Assembly: GCA_021399435.1 (NCBI GenBank)
Contig: JAJTUP010000076.1
Location: 1-64,000, forward strand
Reading direction: 5' to 3'
Origin: Diaporthe sp. PMI_573
Taxonomy: Eukaryota; Ascomycota; Sordariomycetes; Diaporthales; Diaporthaceae
Length of the DNA: 64,000 nt
Numbering within the stretch: position 1 is the stretch's first letter; each line of letters opens with the position of its first letter. A program made the translations under genes and the position numbers. This document shows positions 33,971-45,770 of this stretch, piece by piece. Below the pieces are notes generated by a model that saw nothing but the letters and a program-made list of their open reading frames with translations, did not search any database and had not been told where the DNA came from.

Positions 33971-35694
33971 CAGAGTGTGTAATCAACCAACTACTTCCAG
34001 TCGTTGGATCCGTTGGATCCTCCAACTGTGGGTCCAACTCAACTGAGATCTCGCTCCCCGTGCTTGGCAACCAGCCAATTCAGAGGTCCAGTTGATTGGG
34101 TTTGGATCCAACCGGATCCAACTCGTTCCATTCAGTGTGAGACCCCGGCGCCGTAACTTTGACCCCACATTCACCTTCCCAGTTATGCCCGCTGGCCAAT
34201 GATCGGCCGCTGAGGGGCATCATCCCAAGCCGAACCCGACAAACTTTTTCTCCACGTTAGGATGATGGTTTCGGTTGCAAGATACATCCGGCACCGTAGA
34301 TTATACAGTGCCGTGGCTGTACCTACTAACACGCCTTTGACCATATGAGAGCTTCGCGATTTGCATACGACGCGTCGGATCGCGTGGCGGTTTCTCAACG
34401 CGTCAATTGTCCCTGCAGACGGCCTGGAAAGCGCTGCGCTGTCGTGTCCGATAAAATGGAGGCGAAGGACGTTAGCCTTTGGGCGTCAAATGTTGCAGTA
34501 CGTCTCCGCTGAAGGGATCCATAGTACTCCTTCGCTGAAAGACTCCAGGAGTCTAGCTTCCCAGCCGCCAACACCATGGATGTCGATTCCCAGGACATTT
34601 TCTTGGGCCAAGCAGGCTCTGAAACGTCGTTGACCCTACATTCGTCTCCCTGCCCGTCGAGGCTCTCTACTCAGTCCTCATTCTTGTCAGGCTCAACGCC
34701 GCAGACCCCGCCGAGGAAGATACTTAACCTGGATGAGAATCCTACGCCTGGCGAGATAGCCACGTTCCCGTTCGAGCTCTTCAACGACCAGCTTTGGGCG
34801 GGCACGCCTCCGAGGACCAATGGCGCAAAAGTTGCCTGGTGGTGGGTGAAAGGATTCCGTATGAGGCTCAAGAGTAACAGCAAGAAGCTTCGGTGGGTAT
34901 GCCGTCTGTGCGTGAGGAAGAAGTGCCGGACGGTCTCGCACTTCTCGTACGAATCTAACGGCAGTGCCAATATTATCAAGCACCTGCGAGATATCCATGG
35001 GGTCAAGGTAAGCAATAAGCCGCTCCTCATTATTTTACTCCGACTTAATTTTGCAGGACCCAGCAAGAAAAGACGTGACGCCGCCCAGCCGCACTAAGAC
35101 TCTGACAGAACACTTTGGAGTGACTGCGGCCCCAGCCGACCAGCGTATCTTTTCTACCATTCTTGGGAGGCTCAAACTCGGCGCATTCGAAGAGCTACTC
35201 GTCGACTGGATAACACACGGCGCCCAGCGCTTGATGAGTACGAACGTTATATCCACACTTTTACCCCCGCCGACGACAAATACCAATTCAGCCCTCTTTC
35301 TTAGTGGCAGGAGCACGAAATGGAGTATCCAAACCTCTCTCGAATGGCCTCTGACTTGCTGTCTATCCCTAGAATGTCAGCAGAAACTGAAAGGTCGTTC
35401 AGTAGCGCGGGAAAGATGGTTTCACCTTTACGAACTCGTCTTGATCAACACACAATTGGGATGGCGCAGAGTATGCGGTCATGGAGTAGGGAGGGTATTG
35501 TGCTACCCTCGTGATAAGTGGGATCGACGTTAGGATGTGAAGATCGGAGATATCCGTTGGTCCGAAACAACCAACTGCAATCCAACTGAGAGCAGCCTCA
35601 TTCAACTCCAATCCAACTGAAACATACTTGGCCGGATGTCAATCCAACTGCGAGGAGGTACCAGTTGAGTTGAATTGGTTGATTACGCACTCTG
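33971..35694 (+). mobile_element. hAT element copy B, internally deleted, complete ends
   Basis: The element is 1724 bp. The left end is CAGAGTGTGTAATCAACCAA and the right end is the inverted match CAGAGTGCGTAATCAACCAA. It is flanked by the perfect 8-bp duplication CCTACCCG (33963-33970 and 35695-35702), diagnostic of hAT. Inside, 34576-35090 encodes a BED zinc finger (WVCRLC ... H-x4-H) and 35210-35514 encodes the C-terminal dimerisation region. The central catalytic part is deleted near 35200. The C-terminal part has a TAG where copy A reads TGG (SW-W), a G-to-A change. It is non-autonomous but its ends look functional, so it could be mobilised in trans. Confidence 0.9.
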
Positions 35695-35695
35695 C

Positions 35696-37000
35696 CTACC
35701 CGACTGACCTCTCATTCAGAGGATTGAAGACCTCAGCCAGAACCCCTTCCCTCCAGACCATGCTGATAGGCAAGCACAAGACATTCGCATCTGCCAACAT
35801 CATTCTGACATCACCCTCTAGCAAGACAAAATCCGCAAGCCGTCCGCTCTCGATCACCCCGCGATCATCAAAGCCGAACCTCTCCGCAGTCAGAGAAGTC
35901 GCGCTCCTGAGCACCTCCTCCGGCCGCATCCCGACCTCATGCACCATCTGGTAAATCTCCATGTGCACCCCGAGACCAAACGCCGATCCGGCCCCCTGCC
36001 CGGCGGCATCCGATCCCACGACCAGGGGCACGCCGGCACGGTACATGGCCCGCGTGTTCTCGTAGACATTCTCGATGCTCGCGTTGTGCCGGCTGCCGCA
36101 CGCGAGCCCCATGTCCTCACCCGGACGCGGGTCAAACAACATCCGCCGGGACAGGGGCTCCTCGGCGAACCGCCGCTGCAGCTCGGCACCTTGCCCTGTT
36201 TGCGATGCGCAGAGTGAAAGGGTCGGGTTGCAGTGGATGTCATTCTCCAGCATGGTTTTGATCCACCCTTCGTTCGGGGGCTTGTCGAGGAAGCAGTGAG
36301 CAAGTCCGTCGACGCCGGCGGCGAGGAGGTCGATTGTGCCTGCGTGGCTGAGGGCGTGTCCCACTGCGATGATGCCGCGCTCGTGAGCGGCATCGACGAC
36401 GGCTTTTTGAATGTCCATTGGTGGGCACGGAAGGCCCGGCATGGAGAGGGTATCGCCCAGCTCGTGCATGAGTTTGATGTATGATGCGCCGCTGTCGTCA
36501 ATCTGGGACTGGACGAAGGCGGGTGCTTCATCGGCAGACACGAGCTTGGGCCATGCAGAAACGAGGGCATCGGCCTGGGACGGATCAGTCTTGATAGCTT
36601 AGACGGGGGCTATAGAACAGTTGGTATCTGCGGGGGACATACAATCTCTGGCTGACCGGCTTGCTCGAGTATTCTCCGGACTACTGGCTCTGGCCAACCA
36701 CCTTTGACCACTGCCCCAAGCCCTGCGCACTTGAAGTCTGCATACTTTCCTTTGGTTGAAGGCTCATCCGCGAGCTTAAATGAGATCATGATTTGGTGAG
36801 CCTTCATCGTTAAAGATTAGTGAAATTTGGTGATGGTAGAGTTCGAACCTTCTTTAATCGAACATTATTCTCGGCCTCGTTATGCATATCGAGCACTGTG
36901 GTGACTCCAAATCTGATGGACTGTTCTATAAAGATGGTGCAAAGTTCGAGCCTAAACTCAGCTAATGCCGAGATCATGAAGAATAACGTGATTGATCCAG
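35696..37000 (-). pseudogene. Amidohydrolase (imidazolonepropionase-like), 5'-truncated
   Basis: Three coding blocks can be read: about 37000-36850 (FGVTTVLDMHNEAEN), about 36780-36650 (KYADFKCAGLGAVVKGGWP) and 36588-35696. Short introns lie between them. The last block shows metal-dependent amidohydrolase motifs: the YIKLMHE segment with its Lys/Glu, GHALSH, GLAHCF, VVGSDA with the terminal Asp ligand, and GRLADFVLL. The N-terminal HxH metal-binding motif expected before FGVTT is not seen and the frame upstream is unlike the family. The first exon is therefore missing or too diverged. The stop codon TAG (35696-35698) lies inside the hAT target duplication. It would be a cytosolic hydrolase if complete. 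Confidence 0.65.
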
Positions 37001-37023
37001 GACCAATCAAATCACGCAGGACC

Positions 37024-37320
37024 ATGGCGACAAATAATGGGAATGGACCTTCTGAATCGGCATTCAAGCCGATCGGCGAGGACATGGTGGCCAGCAAATC
37101 CTTCAACCAGTCTGCCGAAAACGATACAAATACCCATCTTGAAGAACAACAAACACTGAACGATTCTAATATCCAACACGAGGACACACTCATATCCAGC
37201 GAGGAACTTTTTGAGGGTAACAAACTGGCTCAAAGCTTGTGCAGAAAACGTAAATTCAGCGATGTGGTAGGAACAAGTGATGTTGATGAACCTGTGTCGA
37301 AGAGGCTCAGAACAATGTAA
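37024..37320 (+). CDS. Hypothetical protein with basic nuclear-localisation-like patch
   Basis: A 98-residue frame from an ATG, polar and Asn/Ser/Glu-rich, ending RKRKFSDVV ... VSKRLRTM, which resembles a nuclear localisation signal. No family was recognised. It may be the first exon of a gene continuing toward 38250, since that region has further fragments with splice-like borders. Confidence 0.35.
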   Translation: MATNNGNGPSESAFKPIGEDMVASKSFNQSAENDTNTHLEEQQTLNDSNIQHEDTLISSEELFEGNKLAQSLCRKRKFSDVVGTSDVDEPVSKRLRTM

Positions 37321-38250
37321 CTTCATGCCTCCAACGAAGCGAAGGGATCGTTTTACCGGTACGGGAGAATAAGGACCATAATAGCATCAGAATCAAGTTG
37401 GTCAATAAGTTTAAAAGCATGATAGAAGTTGAGCATTGGGTCTTGTACTATACACACTTTGACGACCGGTGATTTGGGGCTCGAAGACGTAGAGTAGGTC
37501 ATAGAATCACTGAAGAAGGCTCAAGAGCACAGTAACACGAGGAGGGCTAATATGGAGGGTTTGAACGAGAAGTTGGACAGGATCGGCGATAAAAAGAGCA
37601 AGGACGTACTGTAACGGGCTGGGAGATTGCCCACTGGCTAAATGTGCGGGTTGCCTCTGGCGGCGTCGGCCATTCATACTGATCACCTGCAACAGCCGGC
37701 AGCTCCGCCTCAATGTATCCGCGATCTACGGGAAGCCTTGAGTAGTGTTCAAGGCTGCACTGGCCAGCTTCCCGCGATTTAGGGACAGTAAAATAGTATG
37801 CAGTGGTTGGGTATCAAGGTGAGAGACCCGACTAGTTTAGGCGCACTCGATTGGCAGCGCGAGGCCACGCGAATTTTTGTAGGAGCACAAGATCGTGGTG
37901 CAGGCGTCAAGCACGGACCTCTTGGTGACCAAAGTTTACTTGTCTAAGCGGGGTAATCATATGCTTCCCGCGCTTATTTATAAAGTTGCGTGAGCGGGGA
38001 CCTAACGACCCTCAGCATCCTCGCCGAAGTCAACTTCATTCTCAGCCATACCAATACTGTACCAAGGCCTCCAATTCACATCTTCAGAAGTGAAACTGCG
38101 ATTGCATTCGTTGTATTGGAGGAGCGACGCTTTGTGAGCTTCTATTTTCTACCATTGACCACCGAATCACCACGATGTTTATTTGCTAACTCTAGTATGT
38201 AAAAGCTATGTAGTTGCTCCCGACATGTTGGAAGAGTACATCGGCACCAA
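37321..38250. other. Fragmentary coding potential upstream of the next gene
   Basis: A frame near 37990-38131 ends at a good intron (GTGAGC ... GCTAAC ... CTAG, 38132-38194) whose downstream side reads YVVAPDMLEEYIGTK. This may be 5' coding sequence of the gene at 38251, but frames disagree by one base at both joins. Confidence 0.35.
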
Positions 38251-39505
38251 GTGAAAGTCTTCATGCCTCTCATGAGTCGCACTTCTTTTAACTTCCGGGA
38301 ACTGGACGAAGTGTTCCCAGCATTGCGACAATGCGCCATTAGCAATCGCGGAATGTCTACAGTCAACCACCACTTGGCACCGCTCCGAAGGCTTGGGACC
38401 TCCCTTGGGGCATCGGCTTGCGCAATCAAGAATATGGAATATTTAGGCACAGGTTTCGAGGACCTTGTTGTTTTTCTCTTGGAGCCAAGCGACAAGGAAC
38501 AGGATGTGTTATATCACCAGGATATATCCGGCAACAATAATTACTGTGACGCTATCCGGCTTCTCGATCAGTCACTCCGATTCGCGTTCGAGGGACAGCG
38601 GAATATTAAAAACACCATTGTGTTAGACGTACGACCATTGCGAAGCGACAAAATCCGCAGTACTGAACAGCAAGAGGACCGGGAAATAAAGGACACCGAA
38701 GCCCGTAACGCTGTCGAAGAATCCTTGGCTTTCCTAAGGCCGAAAGTCATTGTTATCTGCCAATGCGATGACGAGGGGATTAAGTACTTATGTTCGTCCG
38801 TATCTACCAGCGGCACGGTGGCGTGTCTACAGCTGCCGAACGGCCACAACTGCATTGTAGTCTCTAGCTTTCATCCCATGTTCTTCGCGCGGACGGGAAA
38901 AGAGAAGCCTCTGGAGAGAGTTATGCGCGAATATCTCTTCGATGCTAACCTCATCGTCGCTGCAAACGCTTTGGTTGGCCGGACGGTGTCGGGCTTCGGC
39001 ATCGCTAACCTTCGGGACTGCGCACTGCATGGTCCAGCTTTTCGGGTTACTCCAGGAGGCGTCGGTATATCATACCAGTGGATCGGTCCAGATGACGTGA
39101 CTCCTTCGAATGTACTCGAGCAGTTGGCCGTGATCTTTGGCCAGGAGACCAGTGTAAGGCATCACTACCTAACACAAGCTGTCAAACTAATACGTACAGT
39201 GGCAGGGCAACGAAGAGCTGGACAAGCTTCTGCAAAGCCACCGAAATAGAGTGGGACAGAACCATGCAGTCTATTTCGAAGATGTTCCAGAAACGAAACA
39301 AGATGTGCTTGACAAATTCGGATGTTTTGTATCTAAGTTGCCAAAAGGTATTGTGCCTTGGGCTGACAGTCGGACATCTCGAACCAATACAGGTAAGGCT
39401 GTTCGATTACGGGCTGTTTCTTTGGAAGGGCATTTCACACTCTCGACGAATTCTCTGGGAAAGGTCGACTTTCAGGGCCTCCAAATCTCACAGGGAGAAG
39501 ATTGA
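38251..39505 (+). CDS. Hypothetical protein, probable 5' frameshift
   Basis: The main exon is open from 38251 (a GTG; first ATG 38263) to 39153. It is followed by a 46-nt intron (GTAAGG ... CCTAAC ... ACAG, 39154-39199) and a second exon 39200-39505, about 400 residues in phase. The protein has alternating hydrophobic strands (VIVICQCDDEG ... CIVVSSFHPMFF) suggesting an alpha/beta fold, but no family was recognised. The preceding YIGTK would run straight into VKVFMPLM if one G were added at 38250/38251, so a single-base deletion or assembly error is suspected. Its 3' end overlaps the convergent frame at 39435 by about 70 bp. Confidence 0.5.
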
Positions 39506-40013
39506 CATTTGCCGTACACTTGTCTAGCAACTCATCAATTGTGGAGTTCAGCTCCGCCACAGTCAGCCCCTTGAATGAAGGTGGTCCAACCATATTCACA
39601 TTTCCGAGCGAGGGCATGGGCTGGGGAGAAACTTGTCCCTTTTGCTTCTCATCAAGCCGTTGTGCTTCAAAAAAGTCAAATACGGCTTGAACACCTAGCA
39701 AGCCCACTGAGGATGCCTTGCGGTTTATGTCCCAGTTGACTGTTGGAAGTTCTTCATCCACTTGAATGACGGTCTCCGTCCCGTCCTGTACAGCACGAAT
39801 GTGTCCCACGATGTGATCACCTAGCTCTGGCTTCAAGGAAGTGATCTCGTCTTGTGTAAAACCTCGGGGTGTGTTGAAGAATCTTGAGATGACTGCTTCA
39901 GGGATCATAGAGGGGTTTGTGAAGTCAGCCTTCTGCTTCGCCTTGCGAGAGCTTGAAGGATTTTGGACCTCTGGTCTATGCGCCAAGCTATTTTTAGAAA
40001 GTGCCTCTACCAT
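39435..40013 (-). CDS. Hypothetical protein
   Basis: An open frame of 192 residues, not recognised. The N-terminus is basic and Ser-rich; the middle has a proline/glutamate pattern (FTQDEITSLKPELGDHIVGHIRAV). It overlaps the 3' end of the plus-strand gene, so at least one of the two ends may be mis-predicted, for example by a missed 3' intron. An upstream extension to 40213 is open in a different frame. Confidence 0.4.
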   Translation of the reverse strand: MVEALSKNSLAHRPEVQNPSSSRKAKQKADFTNPSMIPEAVISRFFNTPRGFTQDEITSLKPELGDHIVGHIRAVQDGTETVIQVDEELPTVNWDINRKASSVGLLGVQAVFDFFEAQRLDEKQKGQVSPQPMPSLGNVNMVGPPSFKGLTVAELNSTIDELLDKCTANVNLLPVRFGGPESRPFPENSSRV

Positions 40014-40317
40014 TGCACAGCTTTCGCGCTCGGATGATATCGTCGCTTTGCGCAGAGCTCAGGCCAGCACACACCTAGCCCTGAGAAACGATAGCTTGAA
40101 TATATTATTAGGAAATGACAATTGTACTCTTCACAATCATTATTTGGTGTTTGAGATGGGGTTAAACCAGGTAAGATAAAACTTTCGCCTGCTTCATAGA
40201 TGATTGCCCTCACACAGGCTTCGTCATCACCGCATCGCCTGGTACGGTATTAGCATAATCGAAGGGAGTGCGGGAATCCATAAATACAAAGCAACTTATG
40301 TAAGCATCACCCGAAGG

Positions 40318-40858
40318 AGTCCGTACGCGTTATACGCGTAGATATGACTACCGGAGGGCCAAGTGCGAGGATCCAAAGGTCATTAGTGAGTGGTTCGCGC
40401 TTGTACAGAATACCAAGGCTAAGTACGGTATTGTGGATGACGATGTCTATAACTTCGACGAGACTGGGTTTATAATGGGCATCATCTTCGTGGGTATGGT
40501 AGTTACAACCTTGGACGGCCTTAGCAAAGCGAAACTGGCCCAGCCTGGCAACCGCGAATGGGCAATGGTGATCCAGGGAGTTAATGCTCTTGGCTGGGCT
40601 ATCCCTCCTTTCATCATCTTGGCCGCACAGTACCATCTTGCCAACTGGTATACTGAGTGCAACCTCCCGGCTGACTGGCGTATCGCAACTACCGATAATG
40701 GCTGGACTACCAATGCGGTAGGCCTGGATTGGATCAAGCACTTCGACTCCTCCACAGCGCCCCGGACAAAGGGCAGATACCGGTTGTTGATCCTCGATGG
40801 CTACGAGAGCCACCATTCGACGATAGACATCCTGCGCAAGGCTCCGTTCGATATGTGA
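40318..40858 (+). mobile_element. pogo-like transposase DDE fragment
   Basis: The sequence encodes VYNFDETGFIMGI (first Asp), a core with AWAxVIQGVNALGW-type motifs and WIKHFD, then LILDGYESHHS (second Asp). This is the DDE_1 domain of pogo/Fot transposases. Before 40433 the frame contains a stop (YALYA-stop) and after YESHHS the frame fails, so neither the HTH half nor the third acidic residue is present. It interrupts the 3' side of the unknown minus-strand gene next to it. Confidence 0.8.
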
Positions 40859-42318
40859 CTTCGCGTCATCAAACAGGCTCTCTAGCCCTGGAAGAAGCGA
40901 GGTAGAAACATTTTTGATATCGGTGTTCAGGCTTTTGGAGACAGCCCAATGGAAAGCCACCGCTACATAGCTCTCTGCCCATCGTGAATTTAAGTTGCTC
41001 TCCCCTGCACTGGGCTCGAGGCGTCCTGCTCCTGTCTTACCGCCCTATATATCTCTTCTTCATCGTAGCCTGGTATTGTGAAATGTGCCTTGCCGCGATG
41101 ATCTAGTTTATAGAACACATTATAATACCAACTCTGCCGTGTTTCCTGCTGAGAGAGTTGCGGGCGAGCCCGTACCAACTGATTCGATTTCTGGCTGGGC
41201 TGCGATATGGATAGCCGAGTCTGATCAAGGTCGGTATGCTTGCTGTCTGGACGGCCAGATGCTCGGGCACTGAGCGGCCGTGTTGTCTGGCAGGTAGCGT
41301 GTTGTCTGGTATGTCGGCCAGAGCATGTCGAATGCGGCTTGGGGCGCATAGCGGATGCGAGACCCCAACGGGCCTGACGTGAGGTGTAGGTGACGGAACT
41401 GCAGTCCGCCTCGTTTGCAAGTAGAATTCAACAGAGCTTGCTCAGCTGTGGAATCCAGCATGGAGATGATGATCCGATGCGGTTGCAAAGGCAGTCATGT
41501 GAGCCTCTGCCTCTTCGGTCCCGGGGCGCCGTCCTCATGCGCACCCTCATATTCCCTGGCAGCACCCAAGCCTCCATCGACATCCGTGGATACGCATCGT
41601 TTTATCTTAAGAGACCGACCACGATCTTGTTCTCCGTTGTGCCCATCGGCTGTCTGGAGCAGCCAGCCCTGCCGTATCAGGTCTTCCGCCCTAGCTGGGT
41701 CTTTGATCACAATAACGCCGAAGCGCCAATACGAGCGCCCATCTGCAGGCTCACCTTGTGCGTTAGGGCCGTCGTCTGCACTCCGCTCTTTCTCATCATT
41801 ACTTTCTTCCTCATCGTCCCATTCACTGATAGGCCGAAGAAGCCATCCCTGTTTCGTAAGCGCCTCGGCCTGGGCCGCGCTGTCGATAACCTCGCTCCCA
41901 CACCACCAAAGTTGTTGCTCCCCCGCACGCTGTCTGCGCCTTCGGCTGAGTGCGCGCCGTAATGATTTTGACGCCGCTTCATCTTCGCTCACAGGCCGAA
42001 GAAGCCACCCCTTCTGCATCAGAGCCTCGGCCTCAGCCGCATCGTCGATCGCGGGGATTGCCCGTCTTGTATGCAGAGTGATGGGGTTCTAATCCTCGGT
42101 CGCAAGTCGGGCTCAGGGTCTGTATCAGAGTGTGCGTTCCGCTCTTCAGGGCTTGCTGGCTGATTGGGGCGCTGCGGGTTTGAGAATGGGGCTGGCACTT
42201 GCGGGCTTGGTTGCTGCTGGTTCTGTGCGGCCGGGGACTGACCGCTGTCGACGCCGCTGCCGAGAGGTATTCGTGGGATGGGTGTCAAGACCAGCGTCTT
42301 CGGGTCAGGGTCCGACAT
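40859..42318 (-). pseudogene. Unknown gene with three GWLLRP-type repeats, disrupted
   Basis: From the ATG at 42318 the minus strand reads a proline-rich N-terminus. From about 42060 in another frame there are three copies of a ~25-residue unit of the form (V/A)I-x-x-AAxAEAL-x-x-xGWLLRPxSE (near 42020, 41880 and 41700). A basic PKRQR patch precedes a stop at 41495. Further downstream, DEEEIYRAVRQEQD and WAESYVAVAFHWAVSK lie in two frames up to the pogo fragment at 40858. The frames could be joined by introns or by single-base shifts; I could not decide. No family was recognised, and truncation by the pogo insertion is likely. Confidence 0.4.
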
Positions 42319-43837
42319 GGTCTATACTAATCGAAGCTATATTACAGGGTCCGTCTTCACCTAACGTTCCTGTTCAGTGCAATGGGCAGATATCCGTAAA
42401 GAAATGTGTTGCTTCCATCCGTTAAAAGGCTTGAGATGACTTGACTTGACTTGACTTGATTTCCTACTCGGATGTGGCCGCTTTCTAGTCAGCAGCTATA
42501 GCGGGTCCGCAGACAGCCGACGCGTCGAACACGGCGCCTCACTTCGCCCTGTTCTTGAAACAGGACCAGCTGCCCCAGACTACCCGCCGTTCTATCTATT
42601 TTGTGTATTGCGCGCCTTCTGTTGGAGAAATTTGATCTGTGCTCTGCTCTACCCTTCTTCTGTGTCTCTTTCTAGAATTATTGTTATCGTTCCTCGTGTT
42701 CCGGCTCCGTCGGTACCAAGCACCATATATCGTGTCCGTGTACCTCCAGTCTCCCCCAGCGTTCGGCTTCGTCTGTGTTGTCTGTCCGTGTCCCCCCCGG
42801 ACTCGCGTGTGCCGCAAACCGTGTTTCTATATATTCTTGTTGCCTCCTGCTGGGTTCCTATGTGGCTGTATGTGCGTGCATGTGCGATCACATGGCGACG
42901 GTAACGGTATGAACCATAGTCGAGTTCCGCTGGGTGCAATGTTCCACTTCGCCGAGGTGTCGAATTACTAGGGATGAGAGCTCCCCATGAATCTCCGCAG
43001 ACGTTATCGCGTGTCGAAGGTTCACCACGCATAACCTAAACGAAGTTCAAACGGCGGCAACTGCCGACGCTAGCCTCTTTTTCCATGCTTTGGCGAGTGC
43101 CTGCTTGTCTTCCGTCATTGTCAAGCCTAGTGCCCACTAGTATATTTGACCAGGTCATTAAGGCTGCTTCTCTCCATTGATGTCATGATCGTCAACCTAC
43201 AGGACTAGTCTACTTCCCCACGGAGATACCCAACTTCGTCAAACCCACCCGAACTATGTCTCCATGCACTAACACAACCCCTCACGTGCCCCTGTACGCC
43301 ATGTGGTTGCAGCCATCCGTCTCCTCCATATTCGACTCCGCAAGGGTTTTTCTCTCCTCTAGGTCAATTCAGGAGCACCAAGCAGCAATGGCGTAATTTG
43401 CCACTTCAAAGTATGACTGTCCTTGTTTTGGAGATGGGCCAGATGGCCATGGATCTCTGAAGCATTTGCAGATCCACTTACGTCACATCCGTGTTGCTTT
43501 TCAAGATAAGGGAGTCCAGCATAGGAGAAAGATTTGCGCGGCATTCGTGCCGTGAAGATCAAAGGCCCTTCCAGAAGAACTCTACCTGCGCAACCAGTTC
43601 TCAAAGCCTCGCGTCCCTTGAATCCTTGACAAGGTTGAACAAACAGTGGCCCGTTTTCCAGCGCCCATGACACTGACAGCGCCGGCAACACTTGCAGAAC
43701 CGGTAGCAGTTGCAGCACCAGCAGCCGCGAACCCCTCAATCCCAGCCAGCACTTAGTAACAGTTGAGGGAACCGAAACACAACCTCACGATTACACGAAG
43801 CCTGCTCATAAACAGTATCACCACCACATCGCCTTTG
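42319..43837. other. Intergenic, pyrimidine-rich, no gene
   Basis: It contains a short TTGACTTGACTTGACTTGAT repeat near 42440 and a long CT-rich stretch at 42600-42860, as in fungal promoters. No gene is supported. Confidence 0.4.
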
Positions 43838-45097
43838 ATGCCTCAAACAACCCTCTCACCACAAGACGAAAGGCTCGTCGGAATTGACGTGTTCGATCGG
43901 ACTGAAGCACAAAACGAGTCAGTGTCAGAGATTGGACCCTTTGCCTATCCTGTTTTCTCCACCCCAGAGTCGCCCAGGCCGATACAGAACCCATCCTACT
44001 GTGGCGACGCTCAAGAATATGCCCAATTCTGCCCACCGTGCCCGAGTTTTGTTGACCTCAACCAAACCAACACGTCGCCTGGCGGCCACGTTGGCCCAGG
44101 CCCTCCAATGACGGGGTGGATGAGCAGCGATGACCTGTACGATCCGAACCTCTTCAGCACAGATCGTGAACAGCTTGCAACCGCGGCAGCCATAGGTAGT
44201 AATAGTGACGACATAAATCGACTTGCTCCTGCGATAACAAATCCCCATGATCCGACAACAACGCCGATGGGAAGCACCCTTTCCGCACAGCCTTTTCTTC
44301 CCACGACACTCCCGGGTAGTAGCAGCAACTTCAAACCTGCGGCACCATCGTGGTTCACGCAGCAGGGCACACCTTCATCAACAACACGAACGACGCCGAG
44401 CACTGTCGCTTCCCCGAGAAGCGCTGAAAACTCAGCCTGCTCAAGGGCGAGCAGCACTCAAACCCCGGTATCCCCAATAAGCACCCAAATCGAACCGACA
44501 CAGCTAGACTATCGATTCGCACCGCCACCAGAGGAGCTTAAGGAAAACGCGAGGGGTTCGTCCGCTAGTGTGTCGAAGGGGAAGGATGGCAAGGGACAGG
44601 AGAAGAGGAACTCGCTAGCCCAGACGAAGCCTGCTAGAACCCACAAGTCGTGGTCCAAAATGTCAAACCAGTCTCCAAAGGTATTCATAGCTTCAGAACA
44701 ACTCCAAGAGGTCACCAGCAGCAACAAGTTGAATAACCACTCACTATCTAAGCAGCCAACCAAATCCCAGCCCCAAAACCATCATCAGTCCCTACTTAAG
44801 CGCAACCGCATAGCAGCTACTAAATGCCGTGCCAAGACGAAAGCCGCCATGGCGGAGCTTGAGGCGACTGAAAAGGCAATGTGTACCAAGCATTACCAGC
44901 TGTCAACAGCGGTCATGGGGCTCAGGGAAGAGGTACTTATGCTCAAGAGCGAGCTCCTCAAGCATGGGAATTGCGACTGTAAGGTCATCCAACAATATCT
45001 AACGAACGCGGCGAAGAGCGTTGGTACCGGGATGAACGCCCAAAGAGGAGTCGGTGTTTCATCGGCACCTTCTCAGCCTGAAGAGCTCCGGCAATGA
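43838..45097 (+). CDS. ATF/CREB-type bZIP transcription factor
   Basis: Single exon, 419 residues from the ATG at 43838; the frame is open from 43763 and an upstream ATG cannot be excluded. The N-terminal 300 residues are Ser/Thr/Pro-rich and probably disordered. Residues about 320-336 are the basic region KRNRIAATKCRAKTK, matching the NRxAAxKCR signature of ATF/CREB factors such as Atf1. A zipper follows with a short LKHGNCDC motif that also closes many fungal Atf1-like proteins. These factors bind CRE-like sites in the nucleus and act in stress and development. A broken relative lies at 55589-56510. No upstream MAPK-docking motif could be assigned with confidence. Confidence 0.85.
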   Translation: MPQTTLSPQDERLVGIDVFDRTEAQNESVSEIGPFAYPVFSTPESPRPIQNPSYCGDAQEYAQFCPPCPSFVDLNQTNTSPGGHVGPGPPMTGWMSSDDLYDPNLFSTDREQLATAAAIGSNSDDINRLAPAITNPHDPTTTPMGSTLSAQPFLPTTLPGSSSNFKPAAPSWFTQQGTPSSTTRTTPSTVASPRSAENSACSRASSTQTPVSPISTQIEPTQLDYRFAPPPEELKENARGSSASVSKGKDGKGQEKRNSLAQTKPARTHKSWSKMSNQSPKVFIASEQLQEVTSSNKLNNHSLSKQPTKSQPQNHHQSLLKRNRIAATKCRAKTKAAMAELEATEKAMCTKHYQLSTAVMGLREEVLMLKSELLKHGNCDCKVIQQYLTNAAKSVGTGMNAQRGVGVSSAPSQPEELRQ

Positions 45098-45770
45098 TTG
45101 GGAAAACGGAACATTGAATAAAGGAGGAATGGCGAACAGGTTATTACAGCCAGACCACCGCAACCGTGCCTGAGAGCCCGACTGAGCCGCAATCAAACGG
45201 ACAGAAGAATTTTGAGACTCAGAGATTCAAAAGAAAATGCACACGAGCCGCTAGGCGGAAAGGGATCCTGGGCCTATATACTTGGTGCCCCTGGTGAAGG
45301 CCAACGATGACATGACACTAGGAGATGAGATGGTATGAGATCAATTGACGGAGGGCATGCGAGGGGCTGTACTTTTTCAGCATGTTCTGTTTTCCAAGGA
45401 TGTGTCCATGTTCTTCTCAAAGTCTCATCAAAACGCACCTCAGGATATGCTGAGGTATTTTAAGTATATGTCGTCTGGCATCTTGGCGCACCCCCACCCA
45501 GGGGGCTCTTCTCATCTGGTGAGATAGTGAACAATTTTTTTCGGGACAAAAGTACTCAGGACCCGTGACATGATTCCATACAAATTAAAAGGAGTGTGGC
45601 TGTCTTACCAACTGTTAAATGTCGTGGTGGTGTAGATCTGAGACCACGTATTAACTGCCACCGCTGTTACTCATCAAAATGGTGCCATGGAGTCGGGGAC
45701 AGTCAGGAGATATTCAGACGCAGGCAAATCCTCTGCCCCATGAATATTTTGATAGACAAATAACCACCAC
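45098..45770. other. Intergenic, nothing recognised
   Basis: 3' flank of the bZIP gene; only short frames. Confidence 0.4.

Noticed and set aside
31458..36588. Secondary-metabolite cluster around the P450
   Set aside because: No polyketide, peptide or terpene backbone gene, transporter or dedicated regulator is present; only a P450 and a broken amidohydrolase separated by a transposon.
38251..39505. Uracil-DNA-glycosylase-like enzyme
   Set aside because: A strand ending SSFHPMFF recalls the HP(S) loop of UDG folds, but no water-activating motif could be found, so no function is assigned.
41415..42092. Plus-strand 225-residue frame, Ser/Arg-rich
   Set aside because: It is antisense to the GWLLRP repeat region; its composition mirrors the minus-strand coding sequence.
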